NCBI GenBank assembly: GCA_947164985.1
Contig: CAMUYI010000005.1
Span: 62,001-126,000 of the forward strand
Direction of reading: 5' to 3'
Length of the DNA stretch: 64,000 nucleotides
Source of the DNA: an uncultured Bacteroidales bacterium
GTDB lineage: Bacteria; Bacteroidota; Bacteroidia; Bacteroidales; Paludibacteraceae
The position numbers and the translations under genes are program-made. The notes beneath the pieces are model-generated. The model was given only the letters and a program-made list of their open reading frames with translations. It was not told the origin of the DNA and made no database searches. Below, piece by piece: positions 42,937 through 50,668 of this stretch (position 1 is the stretch's first letter; each line of letters starts with the position of its first letter).

Positions 42937-44151
42937 TTATCTTTTCGCTTTAAAAAATTCTTGTATCAATTCGCGGCATTCGTTCTCGAGGACGCCTGCC
43001 GTGACGGTTGCTTTAGGATGGAAGACACGCGGAGCATAGGTCTTGTAGCCGCGTTTGGGATCAGGTGCGCCATAGACGATTCGACTTATCTGCGCCCAGC
43101 CGATGGCACCTGCACACATAGGACAGGGTTCGACGGTGACATAGAGCGTCGCGTCCGGCAGGTACTTGCCGCCAAGTGTCTGGGATGCCGCCGTGATGGC
43201 TTGTATCTCCGCGTGAGCGGTGACGTCGGCGAGGGTCTCGGTGAGGTTATGCCCACGACCGATGATCTGGTTTTGGCTGACGATGACGCAGCCGATAGGG
43301 ATCTCATTAGAGGATAGCGCTTTATGCGCCTCGCTCAAAGCGATTCGCATATATCGCTCATCCTCAGACCGCTCCGCTGTAAGACCGCTTCCAGGTCCGA
43401 CCAAGACCGTTTCACTGTAAGACCGCTTCGCTGTAAGAAATTTTTCCAATTCTTCGGGATGTTCCTCGAAATGGTTTCCGATGACAACGATGTCAGCACC
43501 GGCGTTGTAGGCAGCCTGCATGGCTTCAGGTGTTCGGATACCGCCGCCTACGATAAGCGTAACGGAAACTGCTTCGCGCACCGCTTTGATGATATCTGTG
43601 GAGACCGGCGTGATCGCGCCCGAACCGGCCTCTAGATAAATGGCTTTTTTACCCATCAATTCGGCGGCTATACAGGTGTCCACAATCGTTTTGACATCCT
43701 TTGGATCCAGCGGTTTTGTACCCGTCACACGCATGGTAGAAGTCTCCACACCGCCATCGATCAGCACATAGGCCGTTGGGACGAAATCCAGGTGCGAATC
43801 ATGCACCGCACGTGCCGACTTAATCTGCTGACCTACAATATATTCAGGGTTATTTCCTGATAGTAAAGACAGGAACAAAATCCCATCCGCTTCGGGACTA
43901 AATTGGGACGAATTTCCGGGGAAAAGTATTATTGGTAATTTGTAATTTGTAATTTGTAATTTTTCTTTTAGGGCGCGTATAAACTCCGTGGTGTCGCCGC
44001 CGGTAGAACCGCCGACAAAGATATAGTCCGGATGGCACAGATCCGTGATGGGGAGTGCGTCCAGATTGGCTTTCTCGGGGTCCAAAAGAAGGGCGAGTTT
44101 CTTATCGCCCAAGCTTGGTCGATGCAATATGTTGTTACCGGTTATTTCCAT
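42937..44151 (-). CDS. fusion of geranylgeranylglyceryl phosphate synthase and tRNA adenosine deaminase TadA
   Basis: 404 residues, one uninterrupted frame. Residues 1-236 are a GGGPS/PcrB-type TIM barrel: LALLLDPEKAN, YIFVGGSTGG, PIILFPGNSSQFSPEADGILFLSLLS, KAIYLEAGSGA and VGGGIRTPEAM with the final VIGNHFEE. Residues about 263-404 are a TadA-type deaminase: EIPIGCVIV, TAHAEIQAI with the zinc histidine and catalytic glutamate, and VEPCPMCAGAIGWAQI with the zinc cysteines. The first would join glycerol-1-phosphate to a polyprenyl diphosphate, the second makes inosine-34 in tRNA. The linker (about 237-262) is encoded by 16-bp tandem repeats. A 7-bp array inserts LQITNYKL in the barrel. Confidence 0.9.
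   Translation of the reverse strand: MEITGNNILHRPSLGDKKLALLLDPEKANLDALPITDLCHPDYIFVGGSTGGDTTEFIRALKEKLQITNYKLPIILFPGNSSQFSPEADGILFLSLLSGNNPEYIVGQQIKSARAVHDSHLDFVPTAYVLIDGGVETSTMRVTGTKPLDPKDVKTIVDTCIAAELMGKKAIYLEAGSGAITPVSTDIIKAVREAVSVTLIVGGGIRTPEAMQAAYNAGADIVVIGNHFEEHPEELEKFLTAKRSYSETVLVGPGSGLTAERSEDERYMRIALSEAHKALSSNEIPIGCVIVSQNQIIGRGHNLTETLADVTAHAEIQAITAASQTLGGKYLPDATLYVTVEPCPMCAGAIGWAQISRIVYGAPDPKRGYKTYAPRVFHPKATVTAGVLENECRELIQEFFKAKR
43371..43440 (-). repeat. 16-bp tandem repeats encoding the GGGPS-TadA linker
   Basis: In the coding direction: TCTTACAGCGAAGCGG, TCTTACAGTGAAACGG, a 22-bp variant, TCTTACAGCGGAGCGG, TCT. A related word lies in dus (40205-40245). Confidence 0.85.
43931..43965 (-). 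repeat. 7-bp tandem array inside the GGGPS domain
   Basis: Plus strand ATTGGTA ATTTGTA ATTTGTA ATTTGTA ATTTTTC. Coding unit TACAAAT gives ITNYKL between two conserved barrel segments. Confidence 0.9.
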
Positions 44152-44753
44152 TCAAAAGTCTCTACCATTTTGAGAACGTCGGTACGGAGGTACTCATAGA
44201 CCGGGGCCAAGGAGTCTGCGTTCGGCGGACAGTTGCAATACACCGAGGCACGGAAGAAATGGGTCGTGGAGTCGGTAATAAAGAACTGACAAGACGAAGC
44301 GGTATTTCCCTCTAAATCAAAGAGTACTCCATAGACGCGGGCTTCAGGATGGGTATAGTCCTGTTCGGGTATCGCATTCGCGAACGAAGCATTGCGATAG
44401 ACAAACTCGAGGGCATCGTTGGTCAGCTCCCGCAAGTTATGCCGCACAGGCTTGTACGAGCAATGGATCGTGGCATCGAGGGCCGGGTAGAAGAGGTTGA
44501 TCCAGTAGGGCTCTTCTGCATCTAAGCGAGGCTTGACAACCGCATTCTGCGAGAGGGCAAAGGTATAGGGATAGTTCGGGTACTGCGCCGCAAAATCGCG
44601 ATAGGCAGTGTCCGGCACCGTGATACGGTAGTAGCCGTAGGGACGAGGTGTTGAAACATGGTTGCAAGCAACGCATGTTAACAACACTACAATTGAAAAT
44701 TGAAAATTGAAAATTGAAAATTTCACTTTCCTATTTTTTTGCCAATAGCCCAT
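44142..44753 (-). CDS. gldD: gliding motility lipoprotein GldD
   Basis: A 203-residue lipoprotein of the GldD family, tied to the type IX secretion and gliding apparatus of Bacteroidota, though found in non-motile members too. RPYGYYRITVPDTAYRDF, PYWINLFYPALDATIHCSY and LFDLEGNTASSCQFFITDSTTHFFRASVYCN are family segments. The lipobox is LLTCVAC, lipidated Cys near residue 30. The hydrophobic part of the signal peptide, FSIFNFQFSI, is encoded by a 7-bp tandem array. It overlaps the fusion gene by 10 nt. Confidence 0.9.
   Translation of the reverse strand: MGYWQKNRKVKFSIFNFQFSIVVLLTCVACNHVSTPRPYGYYRITVPDTAYRDFAAQYPNYPYTFALSQNAVVKPRLDAEEPYWINLFYPALDATIHCSYKPVRHNLRELTNDALEFVYRNASFANAIPEQDYTHPEARVYGVLFDLEGNTASSCQFFITDSTTHFFRASVYCNCPPNADSLAPVYEYLRTDVLKMVETFEWK
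44692..44719 (-). repeat. 7-bp tandem array encoding the GldD signal peptide core
   Basis: Four perfect ATTGAAA units on the plus strand; coding direction TTTCAAT, stop-free. Confidence 0.9.
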
Positions 44754-44772
44754 ACTTGTCCAAATTACGGCA

Positions 44773-44780
44773 CAAAATTA
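44773..44780 (-). promoter_or_regulatory. promoter -7 element for gldD
   Basis: Minus strand TAATTTTG-TGCCG, 20 nt before the gldD start. The -33 region falls in the adjoining ATTGAAA array. Confidence 0.5.
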
Positions 44781-44789
44781 CTCTTTTTA

Positions 44790-44831
44790 ATTGAAAATTG
44801 AAAATTGAAAATTGAAAATTTGAAATTTAAA
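44790..44831. repeat. 7-bp ATTGAAA tandem array upstream of gldD
   Basis: Four perfect ATTGAAA units then ATTTGAA and ATTTAAA, on the plus strand. Same unit as inside gldD, 70 bp away. Confidence 0.9.
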
Positions 44832-44895
44832 CGCAAAAAACACACTTTTTCATTAATAAAATACGCGCGCGCTTGCACATATAAAAAAAATGTTG

Positions 44896-44903
44896 TATCT
44901 TTG
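44896..44903 (+). promoter_or_regulatory. promoter -7 element for the mannose/glycogen operon
   Basis: TATCTTTG-CGCAC with CTTGCACATATAAAA upstream at the -33 position. It is 24 nt before the ATG at 44927. Confidence 0.75.
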
Positions 44904-44926
44904 CGCACTTTTTTGGATAATTGCAT

Positions 44927-46069
44927 ATGTCAGTAGAAAAGAACACTAATTATTGTGTGATCATGGCGGGCGGCGTCGGAAGTCGTTTCTGGCCGTTCAG
45001 CCGAGAGAATAAACCGAAGCAGTTTTTGGACTTCTTCGGTACGGGTAGAAGCTTATTGCAGATGACAGTGGACCGTTTCCGTCCGCTGATTCCGATAGAG
45101 AACATGTTCATCGTGACGAATGTGGCATACAAGAAGCTGATCATGGAGCAGATTCCGGACTTGAAGGAGGTGCAGATTCTCTGTGAGCCGGCAAGACGGA
45201 ATACCGCGCCGTGTATTGCTTATGCGACCGCCCATATCCGTGCGTTGTGTCTGAAACGGGCAGGTTTGACGGCCAAGAACCAAGATTGGACGCGACCGGA
45301 GATGCAGGCGAACATCGTCGTAGCAGCCAGCGATCATCTGATCTTGGAGGAGGAGAAATTCCGCCAGACGATCTCGAAAGCCTTTGATTTTGTAAGTCAG
45401 AACAAGGCGATCTGCACGTTGGGCATGAACCCCACCCGTCCTGAGACAGGCTACGGATATATCCAACGTCAGCCGGACGCTTTCACCGACGGCATTTATC
45501 CGGTGAAGACCTTCACGGAGAAGCCGAATCTGGAAATGGCGAAGGTCTTCCTCGAGAGCGGTGATTTCTTATGGAACTCGGGTATCTTCATCTGGAATTT
45601 ACAGACGATCAGCGAGGCCTTCCGGTATTTGCTGCCGGAGGTCGCGGACCGTTTCCGCGAGGGCGAGTTGCTGATGGGTACAGAGAAAGAAGAGGATTTC
45701 ATTGAGCAGATCTTCCCGAAATGCCCGAATATATCGATCGACTACGGTATCATGGAGAAGGCAGACAATGTATTTGTCATCCCTTCCAGTTTCGGATGGA
45801 GTGATCTCGGTACCTGGGGTTCGTTGTACGAACTGAGTGAGAAAGATGAGGCGCAGAACGTGAGCCTGCATAGCGATGCCGTTTTCTATGAGGCAACCGG
45901 CAATGTGGTTACGTTGGAGCCGGGTAAGTTAGCCGTGGTGCAAGGGGTCGAGGATATGATTATTGCGGAGCAGAACAACGTGCTGCTGGTTTGCAAGAAA
46001 GCCGAAGAACAACGCATCAAGCAGTTCGTAGCCGACGCGCAAAGTAAATTTGGAGGCAAATATAATTAA
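44927..46069 (+). CDS. manC: mannose-1-phosphate guanylyltransferase
   Basis: A 380-residue nucleotidyltransferase making GDP-mannose from mannose-1-phosphate and GTP for surface glycans. The pyrophosphorylase signature MAGGVGSRFWPFSRENKPKQF is near the N-terminus, with VVAASDHLIL, GYGYIQRQ, FTEKPNLEMA and WNSGIFIWN following. It lacks the C-terminal isomerase domain of long ManC proteins. ATG at 44927 is chosen over the TTG two codons earlier. It heads a run of genes that continues with glycogen enzymes 24 nt downstream. Confidence 0.93.
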   Translation: MSVEKNTNYCVIMAGGVGSRFWPFSRENKPKQFLDFFGTGRSLLQMTVDRFRPLIPIENMFIVTNVAYKKLIMEQIPDLKEVQILCEPARRNTAPCIAYATAHIRALCLKRAGLTAKNQDWTRPEMQANIVVAASDHLILEEEKFRQTISKAFDFVSQNKAICTLGMNPTRPETGYGYIQRQPDAFTDGIYPVKTFTEKPNLEMAKVFLESGDFLWNSGIFIWNLQTISEAFRYLLPEVADRFREGELLMGTEKEEDFIEQIFPKCPNISIDYGIMEKADNVFVIPSSFGWSDLGTWGSLYELSEKDEAQNVSLHSDAVFYEATGNVVTLEPGKLAVVQGVEDMIIAEQNNVLLVCKKAEEQRIKQFVADAQSKFGGKYN

Positions 46070-46093
46070 CATTACTTAATACTTAAACACATC

Positions 46094-48070
46094 ATGAGTT
46101 ATCTTAATTTTGACAAGAAAGTGCTTGTTAATCTGGAGCGATCGCTGCAGAAAGAGATGATTCGAACGAACCGTGCAGGTGTGTACAACTCGACCACGCT
46201 GGTTGATTGTAACACGCGTAAGTACCACGGCCAGTTGGTGATGCCGTTGCCGCATATCAGCGATGACAACTTCGTGTTGCTCAGTTCGCTGGACGAGACG
46301 GTGATCCAACATGGCGCGGAGTTCAACTTGGGTCTGCACGAGTACGGCGAGAACCATTTCAGTCCGAACGGACACAAGTACATTCGCGAGTTTGACTGCG
46401 AGTTGATCTCCAAGACGACCTACCGTGTAGGCGCGATGGTGCTGCAGAAAGAGCGCCTGTTGGTTAGTTTTGAACCGCGCGTATTGATCCGCTACACATT
46501 GTTGGAGAGTGGTAGTCCGACGACCCTGCGTTTCCGTCCGTTCCTGGCGTTCCGAAGCGTGAACGAGTTGACCCACGAGAACCCGCTGGCTAATTCGAAC
46601 ATGGAGGACTGCGAGAATGGTCGTTACAACCGCATGTACCCGGGATTCCCGAATCTGTACATGCAGTTCAGCAAGGCCGTTGAGTATCACCACGACCCGC
46701 AGTGGTACAAGGACATCGTGTATCGTAAAGAGCGTGAACGCGGTTATGCGTACAAAGAGGACTTGATGGTACCGGGTTATTTCGAATTGCCGATGAAGAA
46801 AGGCGAGAGCATCATCTTCTCCGCAGGTGTGACCGAAGTGAAGACGGCAACGCTGAAGGCAACGTGGAAGAAAGAGTGCGAACGCAGAAACCGTCGTCTG
46901 GACATGTTCACGACATTGAAGAATAGTGCAAGCCAATTCTACAAACGCGAAGGTGACAAGTGTTACCTCTTGGCCGGTTTCCCGTGGTTCAAAGCCGATG
47001 CACGCAGTACATTCTTCTCCGTAGCAAGTTGTACGCTCGATATCGATCGTCCCGAATACTGGGATGCGATCATCAACAAGACCGCCATAGACGAGATACT
47101 CAAGTTCATGAACGGTCGCGGCAACGAGATCAAGATGACCGGTATGGACGAACCCGATGTGCTGCTGTGGTTCATTCGCGCTTGTCAGAAATACGCGCAT
47201 AAATATACAGTACGTGAGGCAGCGGACCTGTACGGTCAACTCTGTCTGGATATCATCACCTGGTATCGCAAGCAGAACCACCCGCGTGCCAAACTGCACC
47301 AGAACGGTCTGCTCTGGGTGGATGGCACCCAACGTCCGGCTACCTGGATGAACGCCATGGAGAACGGCTGGCCGATCGTTCCGCGTACAGGATATATCGT
47401 TGAACTGAACGCCCTCTGGTACAACGCGATGCGTTTCACCGCAGAGATGCTGCGTGAGATGGGTAAAGAGACCAGCGCCGACCTCATGGAATACCAAGCG
47501 GAGATCAGTAAGGACGCATTCGTCAAGACCTTCTGGAACGGACTCTATCTGAATGACTATGTCATTGACAACTATGCCAATAAGGAAGTTCGACCGAACA
47601 TGATCTGGGCAGTCGGTCTGCCGTACAGTCCGCTGGATCGCAAGCAGCAGAAGGCGGTAGTCGATATCTGCACCAAGGAGTTGCTGACGCCGAAGGGTCT
47701 TCGTTCGTTGAGTCCGAAGAGCGGTATGTACTACCCGATCTACAATAGTAACGCAGCCGACCGCGAACGGGCCTTGTTCAACGGCATCGTTTGGCCGTCC
47801 ACGATCACCGCTTATTCGCGTGCGTACATGAACGTATATAAATACAGTGGTACCAGTTTCATGGAGCGTCTGTTGGTAGGTTTCGAAGCCGAGATGGACG
47901 AACTGACGATCGGTACGCTCAATGAGTTCTATGACGGCTACCCGCCCTACAAAGGTCGTGGCGGTATGAGTAGCGCACCGAGTGTAGCGGCTGTCATCAG
48001 CCTAATGGATACCCTCAAGAAATATATTCAAGCCGAGAAAGAGGCGCAAGAAAAGGAGGCACAACAATGA
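46094..48070 (+). CDS. glycogen debranching enzyme (amylo-alpha-1,6-glucosidase, GH133-type)
   Basis: A 658-residue cytoplasmic enzyme. The N-terminal bacterial-type GDE domain (about 20-260) includes NRAGVYNSTTLVDCNTRKYHGQL (split). The C-terminal alpha/alpha-barrel (about 290-640) contains GMDEPDVLLWFIRACQKY, LHQNGLLWVDGTQRPATWMNAM and YIVELNALWYNAMRF, the family's substrate-site segments. It removes alpha-1,6-linked glucose stubs from glycogen. It overlaps the downstream glycosyltransferase by 4 nt (ATGA), forming the conserved Bacteroidales debranching enzyme-GT-GH57 unit. Confidence 0.92.
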   Translation: MSYLNFDKKVLVNLERSLQKEMIRTNRAGVYNSTTLVDCNTRKYHGQLVMPLPHISDDNFVLLSSLDETVIQHGAEFNLGLHEYGENHFSPNGHKYIREFDCELISKTTYRVGAMVLQKERLLVSFEPRVLIRYTLLESGSPTTLRFRPFLAFRSVNELTHENPLANSNMEDCENGRYNRMYPGFPNLYMQFSKAVEYHHDPQWYKDIVYRKERERGYAYKEDLMVPGYFELPMKKGESIIFSAGVTEVKTATLKATWKKECERRNRRLDMFTTLKNSASQFYKREGDKCYLLAGFPWFKADARSTFFSVASCTLDIDRPEYWDAIINKTAIDEILKFMNGRGNEIKMTGMDEPDVLLWFIRACQKYAHKYTVREAADLYGQLCLDIITWYRKQNHPRAKLHQNGLLWVDGTQRPATWMNAMENGWPIVPRTGYIVELNALWYNAMRFTAEMLREMGKETSADLMEYQAEISKDAFVKTFWNGLYLNDYVIDNYANKEVRPNMIWAVGLPYSPLDRKQQKAVVDICTKELLTPKGLRSLSPKSGMYYPIYNSNAADRERALFNGIVWPSTITAYSRAYMNVYKYSGTSFMERLLVGFEAEMDELTIGTLNEFYDGYPPYKGRGGMSSAPSVAAVISLMDTLKKYIQAEKEAQEKEAQQ

Positions 48071-49329
48071 AAGCGTTAATGTTCGGATGGGAGTTTCCTC
48101 CCCATATCTTAGGTGGTTTAGGAACGGCCAGTTACGGTCTGACCCGTGGTATGGCGCAGCAACCTGACATGGAGATCACCTTTGTCATCCCAAAACCCTG
48201 GGGCGATGAAGATCAATCCTTCCTGCGTATCATCGGTGCTAACAGTGTGCCTGTCGTTTGGAAAGAAAACAGTTATGATTACGTCAAACAGCGGATGGAA
48301 GGCCGCATGAGTCCGGAGGAGTATTTCCATTTCCGGAACGGCATTCATTACGACTACCGTCGTATCGGTACCGATGACCTCGGTTGTATCAGTTTCTCGG
48401 GTCGTTATCCCGATAACCTGATTGAGGAGATTGGTAACTACGAAGCGGTAGCGTCTGTACTGGCACACAGTCTCGATTTCGACATCATCCACTCGCATGA
48501 CTGGCTGACCTACCCCGCCGGCGTCTTCGCCAAGCATATCAGCGGTAAGCCGCTGGTCATCCACGTACATGCAACCGATTTCGACCGTAGTCGCGGTAAC
48601 GTCAACCCCACCGTCTTCTCCATCGAGAAACGCGGTATGGAAGAGGCGGATCATATCATATGCGTAAGTAACCTCACGCGCAACACCGTCATCGAGAAAT
48701 ACGGAATCGATCCGCGCAAGGTCAGCACGGTGCATAATGCCGTAGAACCCCTGGAGCATCCCGAAGAGTTCACCAAGCCAGAGCGCAAGGACAAACTCGT
48801 TACGTTCCTCGGTCGTATCACGATGCAGAAAGGACCGGAGTACTTCGTCGAAGCCGCAGCACGCGTGCTGAGCAAGACCGATGGTGTTCGTTTCGTCATG
48901 GCAGGTAGCGGAGACAAGATGACAGAGATGATCGATCTCGTAGCCAAACGCGGTATCGCCGATAAGTTCCATTTCCCGGGCTTCATGCGCGGCAAGCAGG
49001 TACAGCAGATGCTGGCCATGAGCGACGTCTATATCATGCCGTCCGTCAGCGAACCGTTTGGTATCTCTCCGCTGGAGGCGATGCAGGTAGGCTGTCCGTC
49101 GATCATCAGTCATCAGTCCGGTTGCGCAGAGATCCTGAAGCATGCTATCAAGACCGACTACTGGGATATCGACGCCATGGCAGACGCCATCTATGCTATC
49201 GTCAAGTATCCGGCGATGTACAAGAGTCTGCACGAACTCGGTATGGCCGAAGTGAACAATATCAAGTGGTCCGATGCAGGATTGAAGGTGCGCGCGATTT
49301 ATGACAAAGTCATTAATCACGCTTACTAA
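48067..49329 (+). CDS. glycogen/starch synthase-type glycosyltransferase
   Basis: 420 residues with two Rossmann domains. The N-terminal part has MFGWEFPPHILGGLGTASYGL, the glycan/nucleotide-sugar loop typical of glycogen synthases, and IIHSHDWLTYPAGVFA. The C-terminal GT part has LVTFLGRITMQKGPEYFVEAA and the motif PSVSEPFGISPLEAMQVGCPSI with the conserved EX7E pattern. Given its neighbours it probably extends alpha-1,4-glucan in glycogen synthesis; whether it uses ADP- or UDP-glucose cannot be told, and no glgC is in the window. Confidence 0.88.
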   Translation: MKALMFGWEFPPHILGGLGTASYGLTRGMAQQPDMEITFVIPKPWGDEDQSFLRIIGANSVPVVWKENSYDYVKQRMEGRMSPEEYFHFRNGIHYDYRRIGTDDLGCISFSGRYPDNLIEEIGNYEAVASVLAHSLDFDIIHSHDWLTYPAGVFAKHISGKPLVIHVHATDFDRSRGNVNPTVFSIEKRGMEEADHIICVSNLTRNTVIEKYGIDPRKVSTVHNAVEPLEHPEEFTKPERKDKLVTFLGRITMQKGPEYFVEAAARVLSKTDGVRFVMAGSGDKMTEMIDLVAKRGIADKFHFPGFMRGKQVQQMLAMSDVYIMPSVSEPFGISPLEAMQVGCPSIISHQSGCAEILKHAIKTDYWDIDAMADAIYAIVKYPAMYKSLHELGMAEVNNIKWSDAGLKVRAIYDKVINHAY

Positions 49330-49362
49330 TTAAAAATTCAAAATTAAAAATTAAAAATTAAT
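49328..49362 (+). repeat. 7-bp tandem array between the synthase and GH57 genes
   Basis: AATTAAA AATTCAA AATTAAA AATTAAA AATTAAT. The synthase TAA (49327-49329) runs into the first unit, and the GH57 start follows 3 nt after the array. Confidence 0.9.
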
Positions 49363-49365
49363 AGT

Positions 49366-50631
49366 ATGAAAAATATATGTTTATGCTTCCAGATGCACGC
49401 ACCGTATCGTCTGAAGCGCTATCGTTTCTTTGAGATCGGTCAGGATCATTACTACTACGATGACATGGCTACCGAAGAGCATGTCAACTGGTTGGTACAG
49501 ACCTCGTATCTGCCGTTGTGCCAAACGATCAAAGATATGATCAACCTCTCCAAAGGTAAGTTCCATTGTGCCATCAGCGTCAGCGGAACGATGATCGAGA
49601 TGTTTGAGCAGTTCAACCCTGAGATGATCGATATTCTCAAAGAGTTGGCAGCTACCAAAGCCGTTGAGTTCCTCGCTACGCCGTACGCTTACTCCCTTGC
49701 TTCGGAGTTCAATGAGGCGGAGTTCAAGAAACAACTTAAGTTCCAAGGCGAATTGCTCGAGTCTATCCTCGGCGTCAAGGCACAGACCGTTTGGAATACC
49801 GAACTGCTCTACACCGACGAGGCAGCTTATAACCTCAACAAGATGGGTTATAAAGTGATCCTCACCGAAGGTGCCAAACATATTCTCAGTTGGAAGACCC
49901 CGAACAAAGTTTACCAGAGCGCCGGCGCTCCGAAGATGAAAGTACTGCTGCGTAACACCAACCTCAGCGACGAACTCAGTTTCCATTTCTCCGATCCGGG
50001 TTGGGCTAATTTCCCGATTGACGCAGAGAAATACGCGAACATGCTGCAAGCGCTGCCGGAAGGCGAAGAGATCATCAACATCTGGGTAGGTGCCGAGACC
50101 TTCGGTATCCGTCAGAATGCCGGAACAGGTATCTTCGATTTCCTCAAAGCCCTGCCGTACTACGTTCTCGAGCGTGAGATGGGCTTCATGACCCCGGCCG
50201 AGGCAGCCAAGAAACTGGCGGCAGATGACGTTCTCTCCAGCCCCTATCCTCTCACCTGGAGCGGTGAAGCGAAGGACCTGAGCATCTACACCGGTAATGA
50301 CCTGCAGCAAGAGGCGCTGAACAAACTCTATGCGGTTACGGAGCGCGTACACCTCTGTCAGGACAAGGCCCTCAAGACTAACTGGCTCCGCCTGCAGGAT
50401 GTGAACTATCTGCATTACATGAACCATATCGACCAGGGTGAGACCCAGTTCGAGTCCGCGTACGATGCGTTCATCAATTATATGAACATCCTCTCTGACT
50501 TCCTGCAGACCGTCGAAGAACAATATCCGACAACGATCGAAAACGAAGAGTTGAACGAACTGCTCAAGACCATCCGCAACCAGGAGGAGGAGATTCAACT
50601 TCTTCAAGCAAAGCTTAAGAAGAAGAATTGA
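49366..50631 (+). CDS. glycoside hydrolase family 57 protein
   Basis: A 421-residue cytoplasmic protein with the GH57 (beta/alpha)7-barrel layout. LCFQMHAPYRLKRYRF opens the sequence, FHCAISVSGTMIEMFEQF follows, and VWNTELLYTDEAAYNLNKMGYK holds the likely nucleophile glutamate. At the usual acid/base position, where I expect D-x-E-T-F-G-E-H, this protein reads VGAETFGIRQ. It belongs to the glycogen unit and would be an alpha-amylase or 4-alpha-glucanotransferase, if active. The TGA stop lies in a 7-bp array. Confidence 0.88.
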   Translation: MKNICLCFQMHAPYRLKRYRFFEIGQDHYYYDDMATEEHVNWLVQTSYLPLCQTIKDMINLSKGKFHCAISVSGTMIEMFEQFNPEMIDILKELAATKAVEFLATPYAYSLASEFNEAEFKKQLKFQGELLESILGVKAQTVWNTELLYTDEAAYNLNKMGYKVILTEGAKHILSWKTPNKVYQSAGAPKMKVLLRNTNLSDELSFHFSDPGWANFPIDAEKYANMLQALPEGEEIINIWVGAETFGIRQNAGTGIFDFLKALPYYVLEREMGFMTPAEAAKKLAADDVLSSPYPLTWSGEAKDLSIYTGNDLQQEALNKLYAVTERVHLCQDKALKTNWLRLQDVNYLHYMNHIDQGETQFESAYDAFINYMNILSDFLQTVEEQYPTTIENEELNELLKTIRNQEEEIQLLQAKLKKKN

Positions 50632-50668
50632 AAATTGAAGATTGAAAATTTAAGATTTGAAATTCAAA
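50627..50668 (+). repeat. 7-bp tandem array spanning the GH57 stop and the porin start
   Basis: ATTGAAA ATTGAAG ATTGAAA ATTTAAG ATTTGAA ATTCAAA in perfect phase. It contains the GH57 TGA (50629-50631) and the TTG start plus first codons of the porin gene (50657). Confidence 0.92.

Noticed and set aside
42937..44151. Frameshift pseudogene instead of a fusion
   Set aside because: Both domains are complete and in one frame with no internal stop; a sequencing error would more likely break the frame.
46076..47497. 473-residue frame antisense to the debranching enzyme
   Set aside because: No motif and opposite a clear enzyme gene.
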